Assembly: GCA_026874595.1 (NCBI GenBank) | Contig: CM049318.1 | Coordinates: 13,311,241 to 13,375,240 of the forward strand | DNA length: 64,000 bases | Source: Sipunculus nudus | Lineage: Eukaryota; Annelida; Sipuncula; Golfingiida; Sipunculidae | Reading direction: 5' to 3' | Notes under the pieces: model-generated | Told to the model about the DNA's origin: nothing | The model's input: the letters and a program-made list of their open reading frames with translations, nothing else | The model's database searches: none | Shown here: one piece after another, positions 1 to 11,600 of the stretch | Position numbering within the stretch: position 1 is the stretch's first letter | Layout of the letters: each line of letters opens with the position of its first letter | Translations under genes and position numbers: made by a program

Positions 1-197
1 TATTATATGTCATAATATATAATGTATAGTATATTAAGCTGTACAACAACTTTATACTACACCAAGCATACAGAGTGATGTGAATAGTAAGTGAATACAT
101 TATATGTCATAATATATACTAAATATATAATATAGACAAGCAATTGATGCAACAATAAGCTTTGCAATGATACACAATATATATATATAGTCGACAT

Positions 198-839
198 TTA
201 AAAGTTTTTACCTTCCCATTTCTCAAAGCTGGTCAAGTGATACATGACCACCTTCATCACTTCTTTTGAAATGTGTTTGTCTCTGTATAATTTCTTCAAA
301 CGGCGTCCTGTTAGCACAAGTTTCGAAACCTTCTTTGCTGCAAGGTTTAGCAAAGATCCTGTTTCGAAAGTAAACAGTTGCAATCCCAAGTCTTTACTTA
401 CTACATGCATCATCCTGCATGCTTGAAATAGCATGTTGTTGTTTGAAGGGTTAAAAAAAATATTAAACCACCTTCGGTGCAGGGTGGCGCATTGACTGCA
501 CTGGCAAATTCCAAAAGGATGACCGAACGGTTTAAAGAAATCTCCCTTCCACCATAAAAGATCTAACATCCACAAACTCTCATGGGATATCGCCCGAATC
601 ATTTGTCTACAGGGTATGTACATCTTTATATTTTTACATAGTAATAGATGATCTATATTTTGTATCATGATGTTTTGATCACTGTCCAAAATGGCCATTT
701 TGCAAAGTCCGCATATGGAATAATTAGAATCGTCCAATTGCATTCGGCCAACAAACAATCCGGCCATTCCACCACATCCGTCGGTACACCGCTGTGGCCA
801 AACAGGTGCAACTGCATCACGTAACTCATACGCCGCCAT
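198..839 (-). CDS. Uncharacterised protein with SOCS-box-like C-terminus
   Basis: Single-exon reading frame of 213 residues. I chose the ATG at 837-839 because it sits in a good Kozak context (acaATGGcg); a longer frame starts 10 codons upstream. The N-terminal two thirds match no family I recognise; they hold scattered Cys residues (for example C-x2-C near residues 44-47 and CQCSQC in the middle) but no clear zinc finger. The last 45 or so residues run S-L-L-N-L-A-A-K-K-V followed by a basic amphipathic stretch, which resembles the BC-box half of a SOCS box, the motif that recruits elongin B/C to cullin-RING ubiquitin ligases. A clear LPxP cullin box is missing. No poly(A) signal or promoter was assigned. 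It could be a single-copy gene, a processed gene or one exon of a larger gene; the SOCS reading is inference. Confidence 0.5.
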   Translation of the reverse strand: MAAYELRDAVAPVWPQRCTDGCGGMAGLFVGRMQLDDSNYSICGLCKMAILDSDQNIMIQNIDHLLLCKNIKMYIPCRQMIRAISHESLWMLDLLWWKGDFFKPFGHPFGICQCSQCATLHRRWFNIFFNPSNNNMLFQACRMMHVVSKDLGLQLFTFETGSLLNLAAKKVSKLVLTGRRLKKLYRDKHISKEVMKVVMYHLTSFEKWEGKNF

Positions 840-869
840 TGTTTTCTTCTTTAGTTTGAAACAGAACAA

Positions 870-1354
870 AAAATCAAATGTGTATGTTGGATCGAGGTGC
901 AGACGAGTACTGCTATATCACGCGAGCCATGCTCAGTGGTTTGTCATGGGGGTGTTGTACCTAGACGAACGGGGTGGCGATCAGACAATACGCGCAGTAA
1001 ATAATGTCAGCCAGGATATAATAGAAATTGACGCGAGGGTTTGAGGTCAGGTCCTCGTAAGATAAATCTTGGAATGAGATATATAGGATGGGTACGTCAA
1101 AGCGTTCCACAGCAGGTGAATTAACACTGTGTTGTGTTTAGAAAAATAACAGGTCGAGAATACAAATGTATATTGAAGCAAAGGGGTCATGAATGAACTT
1201 GGGAAAGCCCTTTTTGGTTCTGACCATTGCACAGAGGAGACCGAGATAAAATTTAACCATATTGACGGAATTTGAAGACATGCTAATGACCTATGCACTA
1301 ATACAACGGTGGTTGGAGATTCCGGGGAAAGGAATTGATTAAGGAGCGAGTTCA
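870..1354. other. Intergenic; short open plus-strand segment
   Basis: A plus-strand frame of 62 codons (856-1044) is open here and looks weakly protein-like, but it shares no domain with a known family. The segment at about 880-900 is repeated exactly near 1459. I see no promoter or RNA gene. Confidence 0.3.
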
Positions 1355-1840
1355 GTGTGTGTATATTCGGAGGACATGAGCTGTCAGGTGACAAAGGGAG
1401 ACTACATAAATGCATTGGAAAGACGAAATGGGCAATGGGTGTATTTGTGTGAGTTTTGTGTATGTTGGATCGAGGTGCAAGGGCTGTGGCCATGGATGAC
1501 GGAAAATGAGTGTGAGGAGCATGCGCAAACGTGTGAACTGAGGGCAGCATGAGTCATAATGATGACCTTGCTTGAGGTTAAGTGTGTAGAAGGAGAGTTG
1601 GCGCGTGCTTGGATTATGCAACAGGGAAATGAATTGGTGTATAGGCGAGTGATGCAAGTACGGCATACGGAGTGTTATTTCTGTGGCAATAGATGTGATG
1701 ATGTCCATAATGTTCAAATGAGTCCGGAAATAGAAGAAGTATTCAACATATGCAAAAGAAAGGTTGAGTGGATGGATAATGTAGGCTTTAAGGTTTTAGG
1801 GAAGGATGAAGTGGCCATTTTGGAAATCACAGCAGTGTGA
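1355..1840 (+). pseudogene. Broken Cys-rich reading frame with one in-frame TGA
   Basis: Two open stretches in one reading frame are separated only by a TGA at 1550-1552 and two codons. The first (about 65 codons, no convincing ATG; it begins at a GTG after an upstream TAA) has a C-x2-C-x-C cluster followed by two more Cys. The second (1559-1840, 93 codons from ATG) has C-x2-C-x3-C (CYFCGNRC), so each half could hold a small zinc-binding unit. I do not recognise the family. Purine-rich plus-strand composition and continuity across the stop suggest a decayed gene or exon rather than chance. A recoded TGA is possible but nothing else supports it. Confidence 0.3.
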
Positions 1841-2469
1841 ATGGTGGGGAAAACGATAAATGGTTTAGCTTGAATAAAATGTATATTGGAAACTGGAAGG
1901 ATGGCGATGAGATTGTGTAGAGGGATATGTGTGATGTTTTGGGTAGAACGGTACGGAGGGGGGCGAATAGCAGACTGTAACGGAGAGTCTGTTATAAGGT
2001 CGTATGCATTCTCTCTGATTGACAGTGATGAATTTGATTATGATGAAGGTTGGTCTACGTGACGTTGGAAACGTATGTAGGGTGTGAGAGATAGAGATGA
2101 GTGTTGTTATAGACATAAAGGGGAATCAGAGTACGGGGTGCAAACGTAAAAAAATGGAACATGGTAGTTAAAGAGGGCAGGGTGCTAGTAGTGTTATAGA
2201 GGAGGAACGATTCCGCCGAGAGTGATGTATTGTAGTGGAAGTATAAATTAATAAAAACATGTTGGGAGCGATCGCGTGTAGAAAGAATTTTTGAAAATTA
2301 GAGTAATAAATTGGGGCATGACAGTGGTGGCCTGGGGTGTCCAATATGTATGTTTTAATCAAATCATGGGGAGGAGATGTTCGGGGTAGAGATAGGGGTA
2401 GCAGAGTGACATCCAAGAATGATATGTCAAGAAAAATGTATGAATAAAAATTAAATAAATGGATAAACA

Positions 2470-2473
<4 letters not shown>

Positions 2474-2522
<49 letters not shown>
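2474..2522. repeat. (TA)n microsatellite
   Basis: Uninterrupted TA dinucleotides. It creates an apparent Ile-Tyr peptide on the minus strand that should not be read as a gene. Confidence 0.95.
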
Positions 2523-2526
<4 letters not shown>

Positions 2527-3088
2527 TAAAAAAGGTAGCGGGTTGAATAACAGTAGACACCCCTGAGAGTCAACGGACTCAAGACAAAGAAAAGAAAGGA
2601 TGGCTGTTGAGAGAACCGTGCCCCTGAAAGACTTGATGCAGCTTGGCCTGTCCAACTACTGGAACTGTTGCGATGGTGATAGAACCTGTTTTTATGTGAG
2701 TGTTAAGCTTATATTGTGAAAAAGAAAATGAACTAATGTATTTTCTTTATTGACACGTGTATGCATCACCAGTATTTGATATACATGAAATGTAAAAACC
2801 TGAGGCAATTGATACGTTACTTCGAGTGTGTCCATTCATAGTATAGAGAAAGGCAGTATTGAGCAATGAACTAAAGGATAGAGGTTCAGCGGTATGCTAA
2901 ATTTATGTAAATGTAGAGTTTTTATAGTTGTCGTGTAAAAGAAGCGTTGATATATCTAGTGGGTAGGTTTCTACTTGAAATATTGTGTACCACATATACA
3001 GATACAAATTATTCAATCAAATGCATAACCGATATGTTAAATTGACATAAAGTTATGACAAACTGAGAAATATATTACAGTGTTTATG

Positions 3089-3097
<9 letters not shown>

Positions 3098-3153
<56 letters not shown>

Positions 3154-3168
3154 GCATGTATGTATGTA
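3098..3168. repeat. (TA)n followed by (TATG)n microsatellite
   Basis: Compound tract: TA dinucleotides passing into TATG tetranucleotides, directly visible. Confidence 0.95.
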
Positions 3169-3704
3169 TCGTCATGAACTTTGTGTGGAATAGATACAAC
3201 CACTTCAACTTTTATTTATTACGGGGGGGGGGGAAATATCTGTTCCGCCTCCTGCACACACCGGTATGTTCGGCAGAGGCACAACACGGAGAAAACAGCC
3301 GGGTGTTGCTCAACTGCGAGGTTTGATGTAAAATTCTGGTGTTCCATACATATTTCCCATGAGGCTTTGGCTATTAGATGACGTTTTCGAAACCAAATTA
3401 CCATTTGTTTTAGATTATTAAAGATTATTAAGATTATTAAATAGATTTCTCCAAATGAAAGTCAGGAAATGGTCAGGGATTCTCTCAGAGTTTGTTGCTT
3501 GCAACCCTGTTTTACCACCTACCCATGCATACCTTTAGTAAAGCGTACATGCACTGACTGGCAGTATATTGTTTTGGCATTTAAGAAATAAACATTCTAC
3601 ATTCGGATAGGTATTTTAGAATTTCGGTGGTGTAAACTTAAATTCTTGTGTTCTTTTATATTTCCTGTGCTACAAATGTTTACATTTTCTGTGGGTGTCA
3701 GGGT

Positions 3705-3716
3705 GTGTGTGTATGT

Positions 3717-3747
<31 letters not shown>
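3705..3747. repeat. (GT)n microsatellite
   Basis: GT dinucleotides with a few TATG interruptions. Confidence 0.9.
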
Positions 3748-3775
3748 CAGGGTTTTGGACTTGGTTTTTACCATT

Positions 3776-4850
3776 AGAAAATATGACCTCGGTCGTTTAT
3801 TAGATCGTTTGGCCCTACTACTGAAATCAACAATTTGGTTTTGCCCATTATTGAAATGTATTGGTCAAATGTAAGTAAGAATCCTTGTTTTTATCCCAAC
3901 TGTGCAGTTGTCGTGTGTCTATTCTGGATAAAATTGTGTACATGTGTGGGTCTGGTCGTGTTTCGACGCGCCCATTTCCTTATGTAATTTGTATGCAAGC
4001 GGGCGGAAAACCTGGTGTGGAAAAGGGATTGTTTAAATGTCGTCTAGAAAATATCCAGCTGCTGACGCCATTTAAAAATATGACCTCGACGGTAATGTGA
4101 CAGTCAAGCGCTACCACTGGCCCATTTCCTTATGTAAATTGTATGCCAACTGGTACAAAATTAATCATATCTGGTTTGATCCCGCCTTAAATATTGAAAT
4201 GAGTTGGTCAAATGTAAGTAAGAATCCTTGTTTTCATCCCAACTGTGCAGTCGTCGTGAGTCTATTCTGGATAAAATCGTGTACATGTGTGGGTCTGGTC
4301 GTGTTTCGACGCGCCCATTTCCTTATGTAATTTTTATGCAAACGGACGGAAAACCTGGTGTGAAAAAGGAATTGATTAAGTGTCATCTAGAAAATATCCA
4401 CCTGCTGACGCCATTTAAAAATATGACCTCGACGGTAATGTGACAGTCAAGCCCTACCACTGGCTCATTTCCTTATGTAAATTGTATGCCAACTGGTACA
4501 AAATTAATCATATCTGGTTTGATCCCGCCTTAAATATTGAAATGAGTTGGTCAAATGTAAGTAAGAATCCTTGTTTTCATCCCAACTGTGCAGTCGTCGT
4601 GAGTCTATTCTGGATAAAATCGTGTACATGTGTGGGTCTGGTCGTGTTTCGACGCGCCCATTTCCTTATGTAATTTGTATGCAAACGGACGGAAAACCTG
4701 GTGTGAAAAAGGAATTGATCCAGTGTTATCTAGAAAATATCCACCTGCTGACGCCATTTAAAAATATGACCTCGACGGTAATGTGACAGTCAAGCCCTAC
4801 CACTGGCTCATTTCCTTATGTAAATTGTATGCCAGCAGGTACAAAATGGT
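3776..4850 (+). repeat. 343-bp tandem repeat array, about three copies
   Basis: The same landmarks recur every 343 bp: the frame beginning at 3885 recurs at 4228 and 4571, and the one at 4097 recurs at 4440. Copies two and three are nearly identical, while the first is more diverged and has a deletion in its left part. Each monomer also contains two related half-units that share the string CCATTTCCTTATGTAA, one followed by TTTGTATGC and the other by ATTGTATGCC, so the array has a two-level structure. The short frames inside (71 and 77 codons) repeat with the monomer and are by-products. Each unit carries GTAAGTAAG and, about 30 bp on, CAACTGTGCAG, which mimic splice signals, but the distance is too short for a normal intron. 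Confidence 0.9.
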
Positions 4851-7071
4851 ACATTTCTGTTTTGCACTTGCCTGAAAATCAAAGTTTAATAATTAAAATA
4901 GACTCATACTGTCCAGTGTTTAACTTGTCTTCACATCTTACCCCATGTTCACATGAGGTGTGCTCTAGAACCCACGAGACCAACGAAATTAATTACCATT
5001 CCCTTCACCCGGTCAACACCATTGTATAGCTGCAACTTCCCACCGAAACGGCTACAGTCCCTGCACGCATGCCCGGTCCTCAATACACTCGTATGTGTAG
5101 CAAGATGATATGTGATACTTTGATGTTGATGGATTACAATACAGTGTTTGTACCGCAAGATGGTGTTCAATCCATGCACACACATCGGATGATCCTCAAT
5201 GTGTAAAACCGAATAAATTATATTTTAAGTTTGCATAATGATTGGACAGTTTGCAAATTAATAGTTTTAAGTCGGAACTATTAGACCCCAGCTGCTTGGG
5301 ATGTATACAAAGCTGTGCTAGGAGGTATTGCTAATGTCCACTGTCTGGGAAGAGAACAGGTTAAACAGGTTTATTAGGTACCTACCCTGCTCTGTCAAAT
5401 AAGAGTTGATAGGTTATGTGAATAAGGATGTTGTTATTTATCTTTAGATTATGGGTGGCAAAATTGTTTCATGTTATTCTTCACATTCGATGGAGAATAA
5501 TATGACCACTTTAATTTTTGTAACCTATGATACACGTTGTCAAGTCCCCTGAACCTCATTCAATTCAAAACGTCTAGATAGACCAGGCAGTATCAAGTTT
5601 CCTGTGAAGTACTCTTTTAGATGGTCATCATTGGTCTCTCTGCATGTGGTAGCTCAGTCATACAGTATAACATGTGGAGAGTAATAACAGGGAAAAGAAC
5701 TAGATAAAGATAGAGGTGTAACAGCTCAAAAGCCCCTGCTGAAATCGCTACTGTTAAGACATATGTACATGTCAATAATGGTCATCGTTTTTCATAAGTA
5801 GCTTTGTGACATAAGTGGGAATCCATAACTTTATTCCCGACATGACAGTATCGACATGACATACAGCATTATTATGTACTGCTAGTTTCTACCCCCGAGG
5901 TGACGCCGACCGTATTCATGACACGGCTGACCTCGGCCGGTCATGCTCAGCCAGGCGTATGCTTGAGTCTGGTAGAAGCTGACAGGTGGTCGCTGCGTGA
6001 TGGAATGTTCACAAGTCAGGACCGGTCAAAAATATTATATTCCCTAAGACTCTTCATGAAATAAGCAAGAAAACATGTTTCCTCTATGTCGATAATTCCG
6101 CTAGCAATGTGCAGTATACCTTCTACATAACATTGTTTACTCCACCTCCTTTCATAATAGCACATTCAATCAATCAAGAATGTAAATTTTGGATAGAAGT
6201 GTACGTAGATGGCGTTACATAAAGGTTTAGCGAGGATATTCACAGCATAGAGACATATCCTCATCATATTGTCAATATTATATTATCATTTGTTATTATT
6301 GTCATTTAATATTGGTAATTATATGCATATGACATGTCATTTTAAGTTTCAATGGACTGCTTAAATCGATTGCACTTTTGAATAATCGACTAAAAACGAT
6401 AACGTATGCACATGCAAAGAATCCAATCCTGTCAGAGTTGAACAAACTCAAAGTAACGGACACCATCAACATGGCAAGGGAGCATGTCGCGAAGGTCACA
6501 TAAAGGAGCCCCACCCCTTCGGTGTCCCAAATATGGACGGGGTAATATGTCTCGTGCATTCACGCATGATGACATACCTGCCCTCGTGTTCACACAAACA
6601 GTTAAAAACAAGACACACACACACATTCAAATGTATTGTTGATGTATGGCGTTTACAGGGAAAAATCAGATTAGCTTCATACCAAAATTATCATGATGTG
6701 TGCATCTTTTCATGAACTGGTGAAGTAAGCCTCTTGAGTCATTTCATTCCCACTATGTACATTTATTTAGATGTTTCCTTCACGATGTATACAGTCGTTC
6801 AGAATCAGTGGTCGTCACGCTTTGCATTCAGAATGATCAGAAATGCATGTAGATACCGTTCATATACCTCCATAAAAATCATTATTTTCACTCACACGCC
6901 TACACGTTACTCTGATTAAAATAAAAACAAAACGTAAAGTATTCACTGTCTTGTTAATCATATCAAATATGTACAAGCTATATGTTTATATCCCTTGTAG
7001 AGTATGAAGGATAAACAACATCCAAACTATGAGTTCATATTAGAAGTCCATCGTATGAGTACAAACAATAA
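4851..7071. other. Intergenic, no supported gene
   Basis: AT-rich unique-looking DNA with only short scattered frames. A GC-rich patch at about 5890-6010 has several short self-complementary strings. The segment at about 6320-6365 is related to 7890-7935 (both carry GCATATGACATGT followed by similar sequence), suggesting decayed copies of one dispersed repeat. Confidence 0.5.
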
Positions 7072-7605
7072 CTAAGAGTGGTAGGTTACTTTGGTGGTTG
7101 TGTCGCAGTAAACACTGGTATAGTACAATCCCAATCTCACAGTTAGTTCACCAACCAGCGAGTGTTCCTCCTGTGACCATCGTACTTCGAGTAGAATGCT
7201 TTCCAGGACAGCCTCACACGTTTGCTGTACCTGTCTGAAGCGGCGTAATGCTTTCTGTTTTCCGTCAGGCAGGTGTTCGTAGGCATTCAACATATAATAT
7301 CGCATATCTCCAGACTGATACACATGGAACGGTTCTTTCTTTAATGAAAAGAGAACAGTGTACGCTGTTTTATCAAGGCTGTGTGCTTCTTTCAGTGACC
7401 GCATGGCCTCATCTATACATAATTCTTCATGACTGTCAGGCTGTACTTCGTATCTACCTTCGTGAACTACTGTCAATGTAAATTCCTCCAGCTGGTCGTA
7501 TCATGATAAAATCCACGGAACATATGTTGGTATGCTCTCTTCAATTCGTTCGTAATGGGCAAAGTTCATACGCTGAGCAAGCGTATGTTGTGCAGCACCT
7601 GCCAT
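7072..7605 (-). pseudogene. 177-residue reading frame interrupted by one TGA
   Basis: An ATG at 7603-7605 opens a frame that runs 34 codons, meets a single TGA (7501-7503), and continues without interruption for another 142 codons to a stop at 7072-7074. Residue composition on both sides of the TGA is protein-like and charged, with no low-complexity sequence, so this looks like one former coding unit. The longer part contains alternating acidic and basic helices and ends in a predicted beta-rich stretch. I do not recognise the family. The obvious reading is a recent pseudogene broken by one point substitution; other possibilities are a sequencing error, a short intron that removes the stop, or recoding. 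Confidence 0.4.
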
Positions 7606-9040
7606 TGTGTAACTTGTAGCAAACGTGGTGGACACACAGCATATAGCCTAAACTCCGATATGTGTACATTTTTTTGTAAAGGGTCTGTCGTCATATAAAA
7701 TTGCGAATTTATGAAGAAAATGAGTCCATATATTATTTTTTTTCTACAAAAAAATGGTCCGGTTAAGGATGGATGCGTTTTGTACTCAAATGCTTAAATG
7801 CACACACGTTAAAATGTATTTCATGTGTGGGCTAATCAATCATCAGACATACCATGATTATTATGTAACTTCGGTGAGAGTATACCTTGGATGCATATGA
7901 CATGTTATTTCAAATTTCCATGAATTACTTAAATGGAAAACAATTATATATAGATATATATTTATATATATACACGTATGTGTGTGATATATCAGATCCG
8001 GTACATTAAGGTCGAGGACAAATAAATTGTAAAACTTGTAAAATATTTTTAGTATATATAGGTGTCCGTCGACCATACCCGATACGCTTGCATGAGAGCA
8101 CAGGATGGCACTAAACATGTGTCTGTTTGGAAGTGAAGGGTTCCGTTTCAGTAACTCACCAGGGATTTCATGTCTTACATTGCATTCACGCATGGAGCAA
8201 GTTCCCCATTCTGATGAATGTTTTTGTGACAAAATGTAATTTTTGGGTACATCAGACTCCATTAAAGACATTATCATAAAATGGAGATCGTAAAGACAAT
8301 ACTGTATTAGTGAGCACCAATAGAATGGACATTAAAGATAACACCGTTAAAAATAGTAACATTTGAGAGTATATTAATAATAATAATATTATTATTATTA
8401 ATCAAGAGAAGAAAAAAATAACCGTATTAAAACTTATAGACAATCCTTATGATGATAAAGGAAAAAAAATAAAAACAGTAGTAAAATCATCCCTTATTCT
8501 TTTACACACACACACACACACACACTGCCTCCATGTGTCAAGGCTCTATCTACCCGGGCGATAGACTCTCTCTCTCTCCATCTCTCTCCCTCCGTTTACA
8601 TCTCCTTGTACATCACTTAGAAGTTTCAAATGTGTCTGGACATGTGCAACCAGAGACCCTGTCAGCCGTGACGATACGGGATCCGCATCATGTATTATAC
8701 ACCCACACACAGACAATTAAGATACTTCATTCAAATAAGACACAACCATACTTTCGGCTGTAAATTGTATTGAAATAAAAATAATAATAAATGCTGGTTT
8801 ATTCGTTTTATTTCAGTCTTTTCTCTAAAGTGGTATGTTTAAGTGGTGGGCGAATGTTTATGTGTTGAATTTAGGACACATAAGGATGGGCGAACCCCTT
8901 TGTGACGTCAGCGAAATTTTCCCCAGCGAATGCCAGTGACCGACTTATCCAACCGTATCACCACACAAGTACACATGTAGTGTACACTTTATACTAGACC
9001 GCAACTGGACGTGCTTCTCACTCTCTCTTTAAATAAAACC
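7606..9040. other. Intergenic with (CA)n and (CT)n tracts
   Basis: No supported gene. There is a short (TA)n-like patch near 7945-7972, a (CA)n tract at about 8503-8525 and a CT-rich patch at about 8567-8595. A weak TTTATA at 8988-8993 lies about 30 bp upstream of an Inr-like TCACTC (9018-9023), just before the decayed frame that starts at 9041. Confidence 0.45.
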
Positions 9041-9648
9041 ATGGATACGCCGTACAGACAGATTACAGCGGAAAAGCAGTGCCTGATTGTCACTGGTCTT
9101 CAAGTATCTCTTGCCCGGAAGAATATTCAGGAAATGGACGCAGAATTCTTCCAGTGACTGCAGTTATGGGTGAGTGGTACGGGCATACGTTTTTGTATGT
9201 CCTTCTTGATTAGACTTTGCTAAAAAAGGCTGAATGCGCTCTCACCCAACATTTCAAAATGAGGCACTGCCGAATCGTTCAATTTCCACCCTGGCGACAA
9301 TCTCTGACACAACTTCTCGGTGTTCTTGAACGACGCAGAGCGGGGCAATTAACAACGGACAGTAATAACCCATAGTCATTACAATTCCACATCCTGAATG
9401 CAGTAAAGGATCGTTTAATACAATGTTCACCTGAAGAAAATATATTAAAAATCATTAATAATTTTAGTCTCCTGGAACTGCCTGGATGTATTGGTAATCA
9501 AATATGCTATCTTCTAACTCAATGTGACCATCTTAAGTCTTTCGACGCTTGGACTCTGTACCCGCCGAACATAAAAGAAAGCATCCAATTTACAGATCCA
9601 GTATTGTATAAAGAAGTTATTCAAAAAATTATATATATACATATATAA
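9041..9648 (+). pseudogene. Decayed reading frame with SOCS-box-like C-terminus
   Basis: An ATG in good context (aaaccATGG) opens 38 codons to a TGA at 9155-9157, and the frame then continues to TGG before GTGAGT at 9170. A segment of 44 nt (9170-9213) that begins GTGAGT and ends GATTAG separates it, in matching phase, from a second open stretch (9214-9372), which is split by one TAG (9373-9375) from a last stretch of 90 codons ending at 9646-9648. The last stretch contains S-L-L-E-L-P-G-C-I and, about 30 residues later, Y-P-P-N, which resembles a SOCS box (elongin-binding part plus a variant cullin box). With two stops this is most likely a pseudogene. A real 44-nt intron would be unusually short. 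Confidence 0.35.
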
Positions 9649-9974
9649 TATTTGTTTGTGTCGTTTACTATATAATATTTGCAAGGAGACATGCCTGTTC
9701 GTATCATATTGGAGTTGATGTGACAATATTTATTCACAATAAGAATATATGTTTACATGCGTACGAAAAGGGTACAGGTCACGCTCGCTTTCTCTTCCTG
9801 TCCAGTCAGGCGGGGAAGGCCTACCGCGCATCATAACGTTTCATATTTTTATATATCAGTGGGGCAGTCCCCGCTCCTGTATGGGGACAAGTAAAAGTTC
9901 TATATTATTTAGCCAGGTGTGGAATACCTATAGATGTGATATATTTACGCCGTTTCATGCTGAAAAAGCATAGC

Positions 9975-10031
<57 letters not shown>

Positions 10032-10361
10032 ATATTTATTTGTATCGTTTACTATATAATATTTGCAAGGAGACATGACTGTTCGTATCATATTGGAGTT
10101 GATGTGACAATATTTATTCACAATAAGAATATATGTTTACATGCATACTAAAAGGGTTCAGGTAGCCCTCGCTTCCCCTTCCTGTGCAGTCAGGCGGGGA
10201 AGGCTTACCGCGCATCATAACATTTTATATATTAATATATCAGTGAGACAGTCCCCGCTCCTGATCGGGGACAAGTACATGTTCAATGTTGTTAAGCTAG
10301 GTGTGGAAACTATTGATGTAATATATTTACGCGGTTTGTTGATAAAAAAAGCATAGCTTTC
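9647..10361 (+). repeat. Direct duplication of a 330-bp unit, offset 384 bp
   Basis: The segment at about 9647-9979 (landmark GGAGTTGATGTGACAATATT at 9711) recurs at about 10031-10361 (landmark at 10095) with scattered substitutions. The two are joined by a (CA)n(TA)n tract. Each unit has GTCAGGCGGGGAAGGC and a GC-rich hairpin-like stretch around GTCCCCGCTCCTG. I cannot assign it to a known element family. Confidence 0.85.
9981..10031. repeat. (CA)n(TA)n microsatellite
   Basis: Compound dinucleotide tract between the two copies of the 330-bp unit. Confidence 0.95.
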
Positions 10362-10642
10362 AAAAATATTTTTATTATTCATCGAACGTAGGGTGGAAAC
10401 AAATTAAACTATGCATGTTATATATTTATCTTTTGTCATATTTTTTATTATGATGAAGAGTTGTGGATCGTGTTGTGAGTGTGCAGCAGGAATGGAAAAT
10501 GTTCATGGTAATTAGAATATTAATAATTATAATACTTTTGAGATACGTCCAAAACACACAATAACTGTCTCCGCCATGACACCTGTCCCTCTTTTTAAGA
10601 CACGACCCAAGAGTACCGTAGCCTGAGTATTATGAGCCAATA

Positions 10643-11600
10643 AACCCACTCCGCTCTTTTTTCTTACATCCTTCATTAAAACGCCTTTTCATTGACCGGT
10701 CCCCTTAGAACGAATCAACCGACGCCCCATCAGAGCCCGGAATCAATATCAAAGGTCTCCTATAACCATGGTCCGTTTGGTCTGTTTGGTCCGTTTGTTT
10801 TTCTTTCCTGACGTCATCGGACCGCCTTCTCCCCTGAACGGACCCACTCCGCTCTTTTTTCTTACATCCTTCATTAAAACGCCTTTTCATTGACCGGTCC
10901 CCTTAGAACGGACCAACCGACGCCCCATCAGAGCCCGGTATCAAGTCTCCTATAACCATGGTCCGTTTGGTCTGTTTGGTCCGTTTGTTTTTCTTTCCTG
11001 ACGTCATCGGACCGCCTTCTCCCCTGAACGGACCCGCACCCGTAATTTCCACACACCATCCATGGAGATTTGTATGCATCAATAAAAGGCAGTAAAAAGA
11101 ACCATCTTGTATATTATTATTATTATTATCTCAGGTATTATCTTATGTATGTATGTGAGTGTGAAAGGGATGTGACCTAGTGCAATGCGCTTGTATCTGA
11201 CCCCCTTAAAAGCGAAAGGACCCAGTTGTAGTGGGGACCGTCCGCATTCCACATGAGTGACGTCAGTGCAAGTCTCCTATAACCATGGTCCGTTTCGTCT
11301 GTTTGGTCCGTTTGTTTTTCTTTCCTGACGTCATCGGATCGCCTTCTCCCCTGAACGGACCCGCACCCGTAATTTCCACACACCATCCATGGAGATTTGT
11401 ATGCATCAATAATAGGCAGTAAAAAGAACCATCTTGTATATTATTATTATTATTATTATCTCAGGTATTATCTTATGTATGTATGTGAGTGTGAAAGGGA
11501 TGTGACCTGGTGCAATGCGCTTGTATCTGACCCCCTTAAAAGCGAAAGGACCCAGTTGTAGCGGGGACCGTCCGCATTCCACATGAGTGACGTCAGTGGA
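10643..11600. repeat. Nested tandem repeats rich in TGACGTCA
   Basis: A 199-bp unit (landmark ACCCACTCCGCTCTTTTTTC at 10643 and 10842) overlaps a 326-bp unit (landmark GCACCCGTAATTTCCACACA at about 11036 and 11362). Together they carry TGACGTCA palindromes at 10809, 10999, 11258, 11326 and 11588. A diverged relative at about 12107-12275 has the same order (CCGGTCCCCT, then TGACGTCATCGGACCGCC). TGACGTCA is the canonical cAMP-response element core, so the block could be regulatory DNA of a mobile element, but no function is shown. Confidence 0.8.

Larger units (their letters stand above)
1841..3775. other. Intergenic, purine-rich then AT-rich with microsatellites
   Basis: From 1841 to about 2350 the plus strand stays purine-rich and may continue the decayed coding segment upstream, with many stops. 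After that there is only AT-rich DNA with a (TA)n tract at 2474-2522, a (TA)n/(TATG)n tract at about 3098-3168 and a (GT)n tract at about 3705-3747. I see no gene. Confidence 0.5.

Noticed and set aside
2168-2655. Minus-strand frames through the (TA)n tract
   Set aside because: They read Ile-Tyr repeats encoded by a microsatellite. The same applies to the tracts near 10000, 13400, 27800, 40800, 41700, 48650 and 59800.
3860-3905. Mini-intron of about 40 bp in the 343-bp repeat
   Set aside because: GTAAGT and CTGTGCAG are too close for normal animal splicing and repeat with the array.
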